DNA of 64,000 nucleotides, from assembly GCF_019112545.1 (NCBI RefSeq), contig NW_025064883.1, positions 632,100 through 696,099 of the forward strand, in the 5' to 3' direction. Shown piece by piece: positions 34,533 through 47,495 of this stretch. The translations under genes were made by a program, and so were the position numbers. Below the pieces are notes generated by a model. It saw only the letters and a list, made by a program, of their open reading frames with translations. It had not been told where the DNA came from and made no database searches. Within the stretch, counting starts at the first letter, position 1. Each line of letters starts with the position of its first letter. The stretch is from Guyanagaster necrorhizus (taxonomy: Eukaryota > Basidiomycota > Agaricomycetes > Agaricales > Physalacriaceae).

Positions 34533-35763
34533 CTAGAATCCGCCTGGTAAGAGAAGAACAGGGTGCTCGAAACCAGACCTGGGTTTGCTTGGGGTCAGGT
34601 CAGCAGGAGCACTGTGGCGTCTCCACTTTCTTTCCTCTGAATCCATCTCTTGCGCGTTGAGGGAAAGCTCCGTTGGTAGCGTCCGACGGCGAAGGGTGGA
34701 AAGCATGTCCTTCGCTCGACGCTCCCGCGAATCTAGAGCAAGAAGATTGGACTCGGAGAGCTGTGTTCGGGACATGCGCGCCGTGCGTGGAACCCGAATG
34801 GTCTTGACCTCGAGAGCGGTAGAGCGGGGAGATGCAGGCGGGAGGGAATTCTTTGGCTCAGTGAACGATGGTCGGGAGTTGTTGACTGGAATCTGAAGTC
34901 TACCAACAGACAATATGGGACGTTCGGGGGCGATAGCAGATTGGCGCGGCTGAGTCAAAAAGGCAGGGAGCCTTGTAGCACGACCGGTGGAATGGCCCTC
35001 GGAGCTGGCATGCCTCTGGGTGCTGAGACGGGCAGATATCTGGTCTAAAGATGGTAAAGACTTGGGGGGTTGAGGTTCGTGAATAGCAATCGTGGGAGGT
35101 TTGCTGCTCATGGGGCCATCCTTAGGTGAGCTCGGAAGTCGAAAATCCACCTGTTCAATCCAAGGTTCTCTTGGATACGTCAGGGGACCAGTCCCGGATT
35201 TATCGTGATTTAAGGAATCAAAGAGTGCAAGGGGTGATACAAGACCGGGAGAAGGGAGCGAATAATGGAAAATGGCGGGAGACTCTGGTGGTGTCTTTGG
35301 AAGAGATGTCGCCGTAGGCGATGGCGGCGCAAGGACCTTAGACAGAAAGAGCGCCCGGCGTTCAACTAGAAGGTGATAAATGTCAGTATCTTGTATTTTC
35401 AACGACGCGATAAAACGTGCATTGCTTGTTCCTATGTGCCTTAAGGGCAACTTCCTTACGAAGGTCGGTCTTCTTCGCACTTGCAGCTGTGTTCCTCTCC
35501 CTCGATGCCCTTAGCAATGCTTCAAAGCGGCCACGCTCCAGACCCTTTCCTGTCACTGGCGCCTCCGGAGGTCGAAGTGGGGACAATTGCCTGACGAAAT
35601 GTCCGTTGACTGGTGGGGGGGTGAGATGCCTGGGCCTGAAGGTATCTTTCTCGCTATTAGGGGGCCCCGTAACCCATGCAAAGGGAGAGAAAGGCTCTTC
35701 AGATACCTCCTGGGGCGGTGCGGGAGATATGGATATCTGTGGAAGAGGTACAGCGATGGCCAT
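34533..35763 (-). CDS. Disordered protein of unknown function
   Basis: The two-exon model (35763-35460 and 35365-34533) uses a strong GTAAGG donor and a 94-bp intron with CTGAC about 20 nt before the TAG acceptor. It gives 378 residues with matching phase. The sequence is rich in Pro, Ser and Arg. A short charged helix near residues 75-115 (GRFEALLRASRERNTAASAK, then ERRALFLSKVL across the junction) is the only ordered-looking part. Many SP and TP sites suggest a phosphoprotein. No domain is recognised. The intron is longer than its neighbours' introns, so the junction is less sure than the frame. Confidence 0.6.
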
Positions 35764-36264
35764 GAGAAAAGAGCGTATAGGTCTGCTTGAACACAAAGGT
35801 AGGCGACCAGCACCGACGTAATCTTGCAGAGAATTGCACTGGCAAAGCCCTCAGAGGACAAAAGAGTAAGAAGAGAAAGATATCAAACCGCACACACGCA
35901 GGCTGGCTGCGAACAAAACAATTTCCTAGTTGAGCCCAGCTGCCATTATTATTATTTATCTTCGGCATGTTCGGACTCCTTAGCAACCTTCTCCCTGCAC
36001 TATATTTCGCCAATGCTTCATCCATTCCCCTTGCAACTACCTATACCGATGCTTGGATTCAATCTGATCCTTGCGTATCCACATCCTGATCTCCGGATTG
36101 CATATGAACAGTGCTTGTGTATGTACATGAACAGTTAGGTGACAACCATCAGTACATCAGAATGCTTGGCATCGTTCGCAATATTTATCCACTGATTTTT
36201 CTGCAATTCAAGCCAAATTTACGTTGTATTCTACTGTAAAGCCTTCTAAAACGGCCTCATGCGT
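35764..36264. other. Intergenic region between two minus-strand genes
   Basis: About 500 bp between the stop of LYS1 and the start of the disordered-protein gene. No supported gene. It includes the promoter of the downstream gene. Confidence 0.45.
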
Positions 36265-37545
<1,281 letters not shown>

Positions 37546-37579
37546 TTTGGACAAGATGAGAGACGGCTGAGAAAATTTG

Positions 37580-37585
37580 TGACTC
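37580..37585. promoter_or_regulatory. Gcn4/CPC1-like site TGACTC
   Basis: TGACTC(G) lies 35 bp upstream of the LYS1 start, in the gap shared with the TTC1-like gene. TGACTCA is the target of the general amino acid control factor Gcn4/CpcA, known to act on lysine genes. The match is 6 of 7, so this is a hypothesis. Confidence 0.35.
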
Positions 37586-37667
37586 GATTGGTCTTAATTT
37601 ATTTATTTTGTAATTTTAATCAAAGCTCCCCCGCCCTATTATGGCCCAGGGTTGTCGGCAACGCCCG

Positions 37668-38673
37668 ATGGCTGACTTCAACTCAACCCCGTCGACCAGT
37701 ATACTTACAACTTCAAGCATAGAACAAGAAACCGATACCATCAAAGTTTGTTGAATTACTTGCAGAATCATCTTTCTATTCATATTTTGCTTTGCAGAAA
37801 AGTCTTCAATATGCGGAGGAACTGAAGCTCGAAGGAAACGACCACTTCCGCCAGGCCCAATGGAATGAAGCCCTCGTTGCCTACCAGTCTGGGCTCGGTC
37901 ATCTTCCAAAGCGCAGATTCAAGAGCGTTTCCGAGCTACCAGAAAATATATTACGCACCAATGATAAAGATAGGGAGATCGATGAGCCAGATGTAACTTC
38001 CGACAGGCCTGAGGTAGTGACAGAGATGGATAAAGAGTGCGCCAGAGCGCGAGCCGTGTTGAATGCAAATATAGGAGCGTGTTTCGTGAAAATGGTGCGC
38101 TTACAATCGTTTTCGTAACGATCTAGCTCATCGATTGTAGAACGAATATAAGCAGGCTGTTGAGGCTTGCTCCCAAGGTAAATCCCTCTGTACCTCTTTC
38201 CAATAGAATTTGTTACCAACAACTACCACTTAGCTCTCGTTGATGACCCCCATTATATTAAGGCACTTCAACGACGCGCAGCATCGAATGACCAAATTGG
38301 TTCTTGGACCTCACTTACCTCTGCTCAAGAAGGTACTACGTCTATCCTTTAGACATTTTAACACCCCCATAATATGTTGGAACAGATTATAACGCGCTTC
38401 TCAAAACATTGCCGCCGAATTCTTCACAGATCAAGGAAATTGAGCGAAGCCTGCAGCGTCTGAAACCTAGACTAGACGATGTGCAAAAGCGCGAGACAGC
38501 AGAAATGCTGGAAAAACTCAAAGGTCTCGGTAACAGTGTCTTGGGTACGTCGACTGTGGTGATAGTGGCTGCTGTACTAAGACTTGAACTAAGGAAATTT
38601 CGGTTTATCGACCGACAATTTCCAGTTTGTCCCCAACGGACAAGGCGGATATAACATGAACTTTTCTCGATGA
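37668..38673 (+). CDS. TPR protein, TTC1-like
   Basis: Tetratricopeptide repeats mediate protein binding, often to Hsp70/Hsp90 tails. A first exon (37668-37745) encoding MADFNSTPSTSILTTSSIEQ is joined by a 52-bp intron to KKSLQYAEELKLEGNDHFRQ, the first TPR helix. TPR1-like (NDHFRQAQWNEALVAYQSGL), TPR2-like (ARAVLNANIGACFVKMNEYK) and TPR3-like (DPHYIKALQRRAASNDQIGS) units follow. The tail includes a charged helix (SQIKEIERSLQRLKPRLDDV) and ends NFQFVPNGQGGYNMNFSR, the C-terminal pattern of TTC1 proteins. A start inside exon 2 was rejected because it would cut the first repeat. It is divergent from LYS1. Confidence 0.85.
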
Positions 38674-38887
38674 TCGGCCATTTATATTGCGGGCGGGTAT
38701 GTACATTATTAATGGCTTAATTGTAGATTGGGCTCGTGTTGTTCACGGTCATAAAATCGTTCCCTTAGCTGCAGGACGGATGCTTTCCTGCTCAAAATGT
38801 GCAAGCCTGGCGCGCGCCGGATATCGTAAATAAAGCTTAGACAGACTCCAGAAGCTGGGATGAACTCTAGCGCAGAGTGGAAGGATC

Positions 38888-39606
38888 TCAATCTAAATAC
38901 GTTACAGGGTTACGGTATATCGTAAAGTCTCTTAGTGGCCGGATCTGCATTTGAAGAATTAGGAAGAGAAAGTGGCATAAGATCAATGAATTCACCCTGG
39001 CTCGCACCTTGCCTTGTATCAAGGCTATTGGAACAGGTCCATAACGCCGTGAATCGCGCGAATAAGAAAAGTTGTCTCCACTAAGCCAGACATGGCCCCT
39101 GGGAACGATGACATGCTCGGTCGAGGGTGCCAGGTGCCCGGTGGGATCGACACATATGACATCGCCAGGAAGCCCAATTATTCGTTTGCAGACAATGCGA
39201 AGCGGATCTAATGGGGATTTGACTGTTACTAGGTCACCGCGAGAAATTTCAGTAAATCGCAGAGATAAACGATCTTCTATGACAAGATCATTGGTGACAG
39301 CCAAGGTCGGCAGCATCGATGGGCCACCTGTCTGTAGAGACGAATCAGAAAATGTAATACATAACAATGCCGTGACATACATATGAGGGCCGACCAATGT
39401 AGTCGAAGAACAGATGTGCTGCACAGTAACTGTTGAAAAGCTGATTCGTTAGTTGCGAGGGACGCGTGGGATACGTCTGCACTTACATTCAAAAGACCTT
39501 TCCCAACAACTTTTGCTTGATACGACCGGCTTTGGGACTTGAAATGATAATAGCGACCCCAAAGATCGTGATACTTGTTCAAGAAAATCTTCCTGAGCGA
39601 TTGCAT
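38888..39606 (-). CDS. IMP1: Mitochondrial inner membrane protease subunit 1
   Basis: A type I signal peptidase-like serine protease that trims proteins at the outer face of the inner mitochondrial membrane. The Ser of the Ser/Lys dyad is in GGPSMLPTLAV and the Lys in RIVCKRIIGLPGD. The GDNFSYSRDSRRYGPVP block closes the fold. The N-terminal exon starts MQSLRKIFLNKYHDLWGRYY; the next encodes VQHICSSTTLVGPHMY, the probable membrane anchor region. Introns of 46-60 bp are placed with donor GTCACG before the catalytic exon and GTGAAT before the last. It is divergent from ELP4, with only 76 bp between start codons. Confidence 0.9.
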
Positions 39607-39682
39607 GAAGACATATGCTACTAGGGGCAGTGAGGGGAGAGTGAGAGTAGAACGATTATCGAATGTTCCCACGGGTATTTTA
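39607..39682. promoter_or_regulatory. 76-bp divergent promoter, IMP1 and ELP4
   Basis: The gap between the two start codons is only 76 bp, so both 5' leaders and the core promoters must share or overlap it. No TATA box was seen. Confidence 0.5.
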
Positions 39683-41286
39683 ATGTCTTCTTTCAAGAAA
39701 AAGGTCTCGTCCGAGCAGATTGCCTTGACTGGCACTCGCTCGTCGCCAGGATCCACATCTACCATCATCACATCCACTGGTATTCCTTCATTAGACGACC
39801 TTCTAGGTGGTGGCTTGCCCTTGTCCTGTTCGCTCCTCGTGCAAACGTCCGATCCTCATTCTTCTTACGGAGAATTGGTGCACAAGTACTTCATTGCCCA
39901 GGGTCTTGTTACTCGCCAAAATGTTTGTGTAATCTCGGAGAATCCATTGAATCTCGTCAAGGGATGCATGTGGCTGCCAAACTCTGGAAACATTCAATAT
40001 AACTCTCCGCAACCCGTAAGTACGATGAACATCAATGACGACGAGGAGACTGGCCAATCTTCAAACGAAAAAATCAAAATCGCTTGGAGATATGAGCAGA
40101 TGAAACAATTTCAGACTACAGTACCATCATCCGCTCTGTATGTAAGTTTCTTCGAATGACTGACTGAATTGTGAGACTGATTTTTCGCGGTACAGATCTG
40201 GTACTGAGGAATCCTGTTCGACGTTTGATCTGACTTGTCGCATACCGGATTCAATTATCAACAGTGCTCTTCAGTCAGGGCAACTTTCCTTGTTCGACGT
40301 AGGCATCATTGGCATGGATGATGTGTCAGCTCCATGCTCTGCTTTAGTACTTCGCCAGATCGAGAAAGTTATTAAGGCAGGATCTCCGTCAACACCTCTT
40401 CGGATATGTATTCCAGCCTTAGGGTCTCCTGAATGGGGGGATGTGAATAGTAAAGTAAACGCCCAATAACATCACTTAAAAAAACTTGGACCTTTTTGAC
40501 CAGCTTTCTTAGGACATATTACGCTTTTTGCATCGTTTTCGGACACTTTTGAAGCAACACGCCCATACATGTGCTTCAATCAGCCTCCCGTGTCATGTTT
40601 CGAGGCCGTTCTGGGATGGTCCAGGCTGGTCCCAAAAGCTTGGATGGTGTGTTGATGGTTCAATTACTTTGTCCGCGTTTAGTGGTAAGCTATATCTTTC
40701 CTAGAAGGATTTCATTGTATCAAATTCAATATTCCTTGTAGCCAATCCAGCTTTGACTGCGCTCTCGCCTTCTCACCACGGCCTCGTCGAGATCCGCAGT
40801 CTACCCGCGCCACATACGTTACTTTCACCCAGTGACAAATTTTCCACGTTACGTGGACTATCATCATCCGCTACGTCTTCTGGAGGTGGCGGTGAGAACA
40901 ACCTCGCATTTAAGTGCACCAGGAAGCGACTGGTATTCGAAACGCTGCATCTTGATGTCGAAGGGGGTGTAGGGGAGCGGCGGACAACACCCTCCACCGG
41001 AACGGTCATGCAAGGTGTCACGAACGACAATACTCTCGACCAGTCTCTACTTCCGAGAACGGCAGTAGCAGCAGTGGAGGTGCTCTTAGAAGAAGACTTG
41101 AAGGTTTCAGTCGCCTCTTCAATCACGTCCACTGTTCAGATGGAAGGCTCCGTGGCGGCAATGGTGCCCAATTCATCAATGATAGACACACTGGGTTCTG
41201 TGGGGGGGGAGGTCTGTTCGAAGGGAAAGAAACCAAAGAAAAGGGTTGCATTCCAGTCAGACCGACCGGACTTGTATGACTTTTAA
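39683..41286 (+). CDS. ELP4: Elongator complex protein 4
   Basis: Elp4 forms the Elp456 RecA-like hexameric ring of Elongator, which modifies wobble uridines of tRNA. The start MSSFKKKVSSEQIALTGTRS is followed by ITSTGIPSLDDLLGGGLPL, the family's opening block, and SYGELVHKYFIAQGL. IAWRYEQMKQFQ is the conserved PAXNEB motif. Later blocks are FDLTCRIPDS and LRFLHRFRTLLKQHAHTCAS, then the C-terminal NNLAFKCTRKRLVFETLHLD. About five short introns are present. A low-complexity tail of about 110 residues ends in KKRVAFQSDRPDLYDF. No Walker A lysine motif is expected in this degenerate RecA protein. Confidence 0.92.
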
Positions 41287-42378
41287 GCTCATCTCATGTC
41301 GGGCATCCGCAGTGTACGGGTTCACAGCCAGAACGTTTCCGGTAAGCATCAATATCTACCAGGCACGGTTCGGGGAGTGTGATCGAATGAAACCGTTGTA
41401 TCTGAAGTATTTGAATGGATGTCTACGGAAGCATTCGGACCCTGAATAAAAGACTTGGTATGGCGCTGTAACTTTAAGGCGGAGTACAAGAGGCTCCGTA
41501 TGGCATAAAATATATACATGCAGGTAAATGATTGATGGGACAATAGCCTTACTTGAACAGCTGGATGATAGTTATCTGGAGAAATACGGGATCTTTCCAC
41601 GTATAATGAAATGATTCCGGCCCAAGGCTAGTTCGGAGGCGAGTCGTTCCATAAAGGTGACGAGGAGATGGCAGTAGTCTCGACAGTTGTATCTCTGACA
41701 GGCACCCCCTTATGTAGATGTTTGGCTTTAGGTTCGAGAGGCCTTCGGTATTTCATGACGAAACGGAAGGCTGACATTGCCATTGACGGCATGTTATAGA
41801 AAACGATCCTGTAAGGGTTATGTACAGGCCGGGAGAAGAGATCCGGCTAAACAGACGAGACGCAAGGCAAAAAGAGGGGAAAGCAAGTACTAGTTTGTTA
41901 ATAACCTTTGGCAAGGTTACTGGCGTCTTCCGCGGTCTAAACGATCCCTGCACTTAGCCCACGAGCAGAACCGACAGTGAAGCCGGCGAATGGAACCAAT
42001 GGCAGAAAAAGGAAATAACTCGGCGTGAGTGCCACCTACGGTTCCAGAATTTCGAAAGAAAACATTGACGACAGCACAAGCGAACACTGGCACCGTCTAC
42101 CGCCTCCCCCACTGACCGACGCGACAGCGCGGATACTTATATTGAACAAACCGCTGCCACCGATGCCTTTGGAAGGCCAGAAAGAGGAGATATTCAGAAG
42201 GTCATGGATAGAAACGGATACAGAAGACGAGGCCGGCAAACGAGGTAAGTGCTCGTATTCGGCATCAAGCATTCTGGGGACACCCGGATGAAGCAAAGAG
42301 AGGCAAAGCAGACCAGCTGCTCTTTTCCAATTCTGGTGGTCACCCCTGCCTACATTCTCGTCTTCTCTTTCTTCCCTC
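41287..42378. other. Intergenic region with possible 5' exon of the RhoGEF gene
   Basis: About 1.1 kb. At 42028-42244 an open stretch reads plausibly as protein (RLPPPPLTDATARILILNKP). It ends in a strong GTAAGT donor at 42245 whose phase fits the acceptor at 42418 of the RhoGEF frame. It lacks an in-frame ATG at its left end, though one lies at about 42163. No other gene is supported. Confidence 0.4.
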
Positions 42379-45300
42379 ATGTTATCGTCGTCGCTGACCT
42401 TTGTCGACCTTCACAATCCAGATATCGACGCCGACTATCTTCGCGCCCACTCGTCGATCACCGTCTCTTCACCCTCACCGAGCCCCAGTGCCTACCTCCG
42501 TCGTGCACCAACAGCTTCTCCGTTGCTCTCTCCTATCGAACCGGATTGGTCCCCGAATTTCCGTTCAAATATCTCGCCATCTACTAATCTTTCAGAACCA
42601 ATTTCAGAATCAGTAGTATCCCTTAATTCCCCAGCATCTTCCAACTTTTCTGGTCAATCTTTTCCCCAATCTCTCCCGGAAGGGGACCCCTCGTTCACTG
42701 CCGATTCCGGTCGTTCGCGCTCTGCAAAGTCCTTGTTACTACCAGATCCTTCGCAATTCCCCGACTCGCATCCGTTTCGCCCACCCCATCACCATTTTGT
42801 TTCTCCACCTCCAGGCCTTTCTGGTGCGTCTCCGGCACTCAATTGCCTCGCCTTACTCTATGCTAACCCTCCCCAGATTCTTCTTCGTCAACCCGATCAT
42901 CGGGCTACACGAGTACAGGAAGTACACTCCTCTTAGGTGATTTCGTTCACGTCGCGTCAGGGGACGATGAAAGCGCCGCGGGAAGAATAACGTCTGATTC
43001 TGTCGTGCAGCTGCTCGGAAGCGACGCAGTTCTACCTACAGGTTCACCAGGAGTACATTCTCGTGCTCCTATAGTACCTGTGGAGCGTTCAACAAGATGG
43101 TCTGAGGGCAGTTTTAGGTCCCGTTCCTCCTCTCTTGGCAACAACATTTCCTCCCACAACCACGACCATTTCGTTCCCAGGCTGCACGAGAAGCCTAGTT
43201 ACGACATGGGTTGGCACACCTTCGACGAAAGAGATGAAGTGGGCATGAGCGAGGAAGACACAGATGATGATCAGGCCCTTGACGACGAATATGACGATGA
43301 TGACAAGGAAGAAAGGACCTCGGCTGCTGTAATTGCTGATGAAGGTCGTGGATTGATTGTCCATGGCGATAACGTCCCTCTTGCGCAGTTATCGGTCCAA
43401 CCAGGTTCGTCTTTCTGCCGGTCATCCAAAGACCTTGTTGAATTCATATAATATAGGGACTACCCATCTTCTCGTTGGATCATCTGCTAACCCGAACGCT
43501 ATGCCTGCTTTTCTGACCAACAATATCCCCCAAATCTATAACTCCCTTTTGGCCCTGGATATCTCAGCCAACTTTCTCGGTGCTTTGCCTCCAGTTCTCG
43601 CGCTGTGTGCAAGTCTTGAAGAACTTAATATTGCATCCAATCCACTACGTGTTTTGCCGGTCTTTCTAGCAGATTTGTTAAATCTTCGTGTCCTCATCGC
43701 CGATTCAACTGGGATAAGTACCCTTCCAGAAACACTTGGCGATCTCGATAAACTGCATACCATCAGCGTCCGCAGGAATAAGATGCATGCACTTCCTAGT
43801 TGGCTTTGTCTGTTGCCAGCATTGCAGACTCTCTGTGTCGACGGAAACCCTTTCCAAGGCCCATGGAAAGCCCTTGTCGAACCGTTGCTGGCGAAGACAC
43901 CGAGGACGCCCGTATACCCGCTTTCTACTCCGGTGTTTCCATTATCGTCAGCCAGCACCCAGAGTGGTACAGAAACAGATGGCACAGATGGTGATGACTT
44001 CTCTGGTCCACCCAGCGCCGTCTCACCGGCACCCTTTACTTTGTCTCTGGAGGATGAGGAACAGACTATCATTCCTGCCAAAGCACCCTTCTTGGCTCAC
44101 GCCAATTCAGTCTCTTTGCCCACCATCTCGGATGATTCTCAGCGGCCTTTGGTGAGAACGCGGACAACACCCAATCGTTCTTTTTACAGCCAAAATCGAG
44201 CCAGAAGTACAGGTCCCGCGTTGGAAGAATCCCCGCATACTGAGCCGCCTGAGCAGTCAGATGATGCAGGCTACTTTGGTGATCATGAAATACGGAAGAT
44301 GAAAAGCGCAGGGGACCTCCGCAGGGGGGCATCCGCTACCCCTTCATTTAATCCAGAACTCCCTGTGAATACGTTAACAAGGCCACCCTTGACTCATTAC
44401 GCTACATCGGTATCAAGTAACAACCTCTTGGCGAAGCCCGACCCTTCCGAACGTCCCATTACGAAGCGCTTTGCTAGTCTTGGAGCTTCAACAGCCCTAG
44501 GAAGTCCCCCACGAAGCGCATCGCATGGCTCGAGACCCGCTCTTACTGCATCACTCTGGGACAATATTTCAGAGGGCGATGACCAACCTTATGACCCACA
44601 TAATCGGGTGTCTTTTGTCCCGGATGGCACGTCGTCACCCAAACTCGCAGGCGACGACCTGAATAGTAAAGCCACTGTTAGACTGCGCCCTCCCAAAGAT
44701 AGCAAGGAGAAAGGGAGTCGATGGGGGTTCTTGAAGAAAATGTCGATGGGGAAAATGAAGATCGATTCTCCATCACGACCCCTCACCGCACATTCCATTT
44801 CCGGAGTAACGCCTAGGCCTTCCAACGGCATGCAGCCCTTATTCCATCGCACGAGCAAATCCCCTCAAATTGATGTGCGGTTTTCAACGACGGGCAATCT
44901 GGATGCTTTCACCCCTCCGTCCATATCGACATCCTCCCCGCCTTCTGAACGTCCCTCCCACGAGTTACCATCAACGAGCCAATTAGCGCCGCCTTCTTTG
45001 GCGTCCTCGTCAACCCTTCTGGTGCCGTCTTCCCCCGCCCCACGATCTGGCAAGCGCCGAAGCTTCCTTCCATTCGACACTCCGATTTCCCTCACTATTC
45101 CAGAGCCGTCATCATTCATTCCCGGTGTGACAGCAACAAACGACGACGATCCGGAAACTCGGATAAGGTCCCCTAGTCCTGTCATAGATCACGAGAAGCT
45201 TCTGCGGCGCGAAGAAGAAAGAGCACGGGAGGCGTACATGAGGGCCCTCCGTTCAGTCATGGCGTATCTGAAAGACATGAATGATCTGGGAACTGTACAG

Positions 45301-47095
45301 CAACCTGTGACGATGAATATCCCAGGCTCCGAAGAGATCACCCTTCGGCCACGACGCCCTACTATCGTGGAAAATGGCCGGGAGGTTTCGACGGCGCTAA
45401 GTGGGGCCACGGTTGTCTCATCAGATTCGGGCCAGCTGCGCTCAAGCGAATCGATAGCAGGGATGCGAAGTGGGGGTGCAGCACAAACGCTAAGTGTGGC
45501 AACAACAGATAGCGGGTCATCCGAAGAACGTGTATACAAGGATGACAAAGGCAAACGAGCGATGGTCATTCGTGAGATTGTCGCGTACGTTATATATTCT
45601 GCTTTGCTGCGGCTTTTCGTACTGATGAATATGCGTAGCACGGAACGAACATATGTGAAGGGACTGCAGGAGCTTATGGATATCTACATCAAGCCGGGCT
45701 GTGCCCCCGTCAATATGCTCACTGGCAGCTCTGGCAAGGAGACAGTCGTTCCCCCTTCCGAGCGAAAAGTTGTCTTCAATGGAGTGGACGCGTTGTTCTC
45801 TTTCCACAAAGAAAGCTTTTTACCGTCACTAGAAGTCGCTGCAGCGCCTCTCATGAAACCAAAAGCGGATCAGGATGCGGACATTGAAGGACAACTTTCG
45901 TTGAATGTGGCGAAGGCTGTTGGTAATATTTTCGTCAAGCATGCTGCCTTCATGAAAATGTATTCAAGTTATATCAAGTGAGCTTCCTGTCACCATAGTT
46001 TACTTCTTTGCCACACTGAACTGTTTTCTTAGCAACTTTGATCACTCTGTTCAACGTGTCAAATACTGGACATCAGACCGTAACACTTCTGGGAGCTCCA
46101 GCCCTGGGTCAACGATGTCACCATCGTCAAGTACAGCCCAGCTGGTTGGTCTTGGCTTGACAATGTCTGCTGTTTCATCCCCGACTGTCGTGGAAAGCAG
46201 TTCGGGTCCAGCTGGCTTGCCAAATCTTTCTAGTAGTCAACGAAAACGAATACGAGCTTATCTGAAGAGATGCCGGATGAGTCCACGACATTCACAGCTG
46301 AACTTGGAAGGATATCTTCTCCTTCCAGTGCAACGTATACCTCGGTATCGGTTGCTTGTGAGTTCTCTTCAGTCTGAGATACTCCCTTGTTCATGTTGAC
46401 ATTTTACTCGCAGCTAGAAGAATTACTTCGAAGCACGCCGCCTAGCTACGACTTTATGGAAGATCCCCTGGATCGCGCCTTATCCGAAATATCCCTTCTA
46501 GCTAATAACATGAATGAAGGCAAACGCGAGTCCGAGTCGAGACGAAAGTTGGTACAATGGCAGGCAAGAATACGAGGCAAATTTCCCAGTCCATTGGTAC
46601 AACCGCATCGGTATGCCCGTTGCACCGACAATTTCGAATTGGCTGATGACTTCTATGAAGGCGACTTATAATGGACGGTCCACTATTATTGACGCGGGTT
46701 GTTCGGAAAGCCGTCGTGTCCTTTGAAGCTATAAATTCGCAAGGAGACGCCTCTACTGTTCAAGTCGATTGTCTAGCGCCTGAGTTAACTCCAAGGCCTC
46801 TTGTTGGCATCCTCTGTAATGATCTCTTGGTTCTCTGTCGAGATCCTTCCGATGGACAAGACCCTTCGTCTTCTGTTGATCTCTGGGCAGTCCTAAGGAT
46901 GCAAACATTGCCGCAACCTGCTAGTATTGTCCACGGAAACGGTCGGTCTTTCCATCAATAATACTGTGTTGTCCTGACTTTATATTTGTAGCTCTCCGGC
47001 TGGTTGATAACAAAGCGATACTATACTTCGATGCCCCATCGTCATCCGATGCATTGAACTGGTATCGAGGTTTGCGTTCTATCTTTGATCTTTGA
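42379..47095 (+). CDS. LRR-RhoGEF: leucine-rich repeats plus DH and PH domains
   Basis: A Rho/Rac/Cdc42 exchange factor by domain content. The disordered N-terminus (about 350 residues with an acidic EEDTDDDQALDDEYDDDD run) leads into five or so leucine-rich repeats, e.g. LLALDISANFLGALPPVLAL and LEELNIASNPLRVLPVFLAD. A second long disordered stretch follows. The DH domain starts TERTYVKGLQELMDIYIKP (CR1), contains SYIKNNFDHSVQRVKYW, and ends with LEGYLLLPVQRIPRYRLL (CR3). A Ser-rich insert of about 50 residues interrupts it between CR2 and CR3. A PH-like region ends AILYFDAPSSSDALNWYRGL. Introns are all short. The architecture differs from Cdc24 (CH-DH-PH-PB1). Confidence 0.82.
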
Positions 47096-47495
47096 AAGTG
47101 TCTAGTCTCATGTTCTATTATTAGCAATTAACCTCCATATCCCCGCCTCCAAAACATAGACAGGTCATATGGTACCTACCTACCTTTGATATCTCTTTTC
47201 TATACATAATTGCATATCATCGTTAACATAGGCTCTGCTGTTCATTCACATCTCAAATGACTTTTTCCATACTATTCAATAGCCTGATGATCGACTTTAT
47301 TATCCATTCCTGCTCAGTATTGCAACTCATCGTTCTACACTATTTTAATCCAACTTAGCATCTGCTCTTGTAAAATCAATTGGAAAATACATTGTGGAGG
47401 GATGTAATGCACAGATTATATATATATGCTTTTAAGAACACCATCTACACCAACTTAGTACTCAAGTAATTAATTATATCTCGCATCCTTCGTAA
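47096..47495. other. Convergent intergenic region
   Basis: About 400 bp of AT-rich sequence between two stops, with a short TA run near 47420. No gene is seen. Confidence 0.45.

Noticed and set aside
37792..38673. TTC1-like gene starting inside exon 2
   Set aside because: An upstream 78-nt exon with ATG joins in frame through a normal 52-bp intron.
42379..47095. Cdc24 orthologue
   Set aside because: Cdc24 has CH and PB1 domains; this protein has leucine-rich repeats and no visible PB1.
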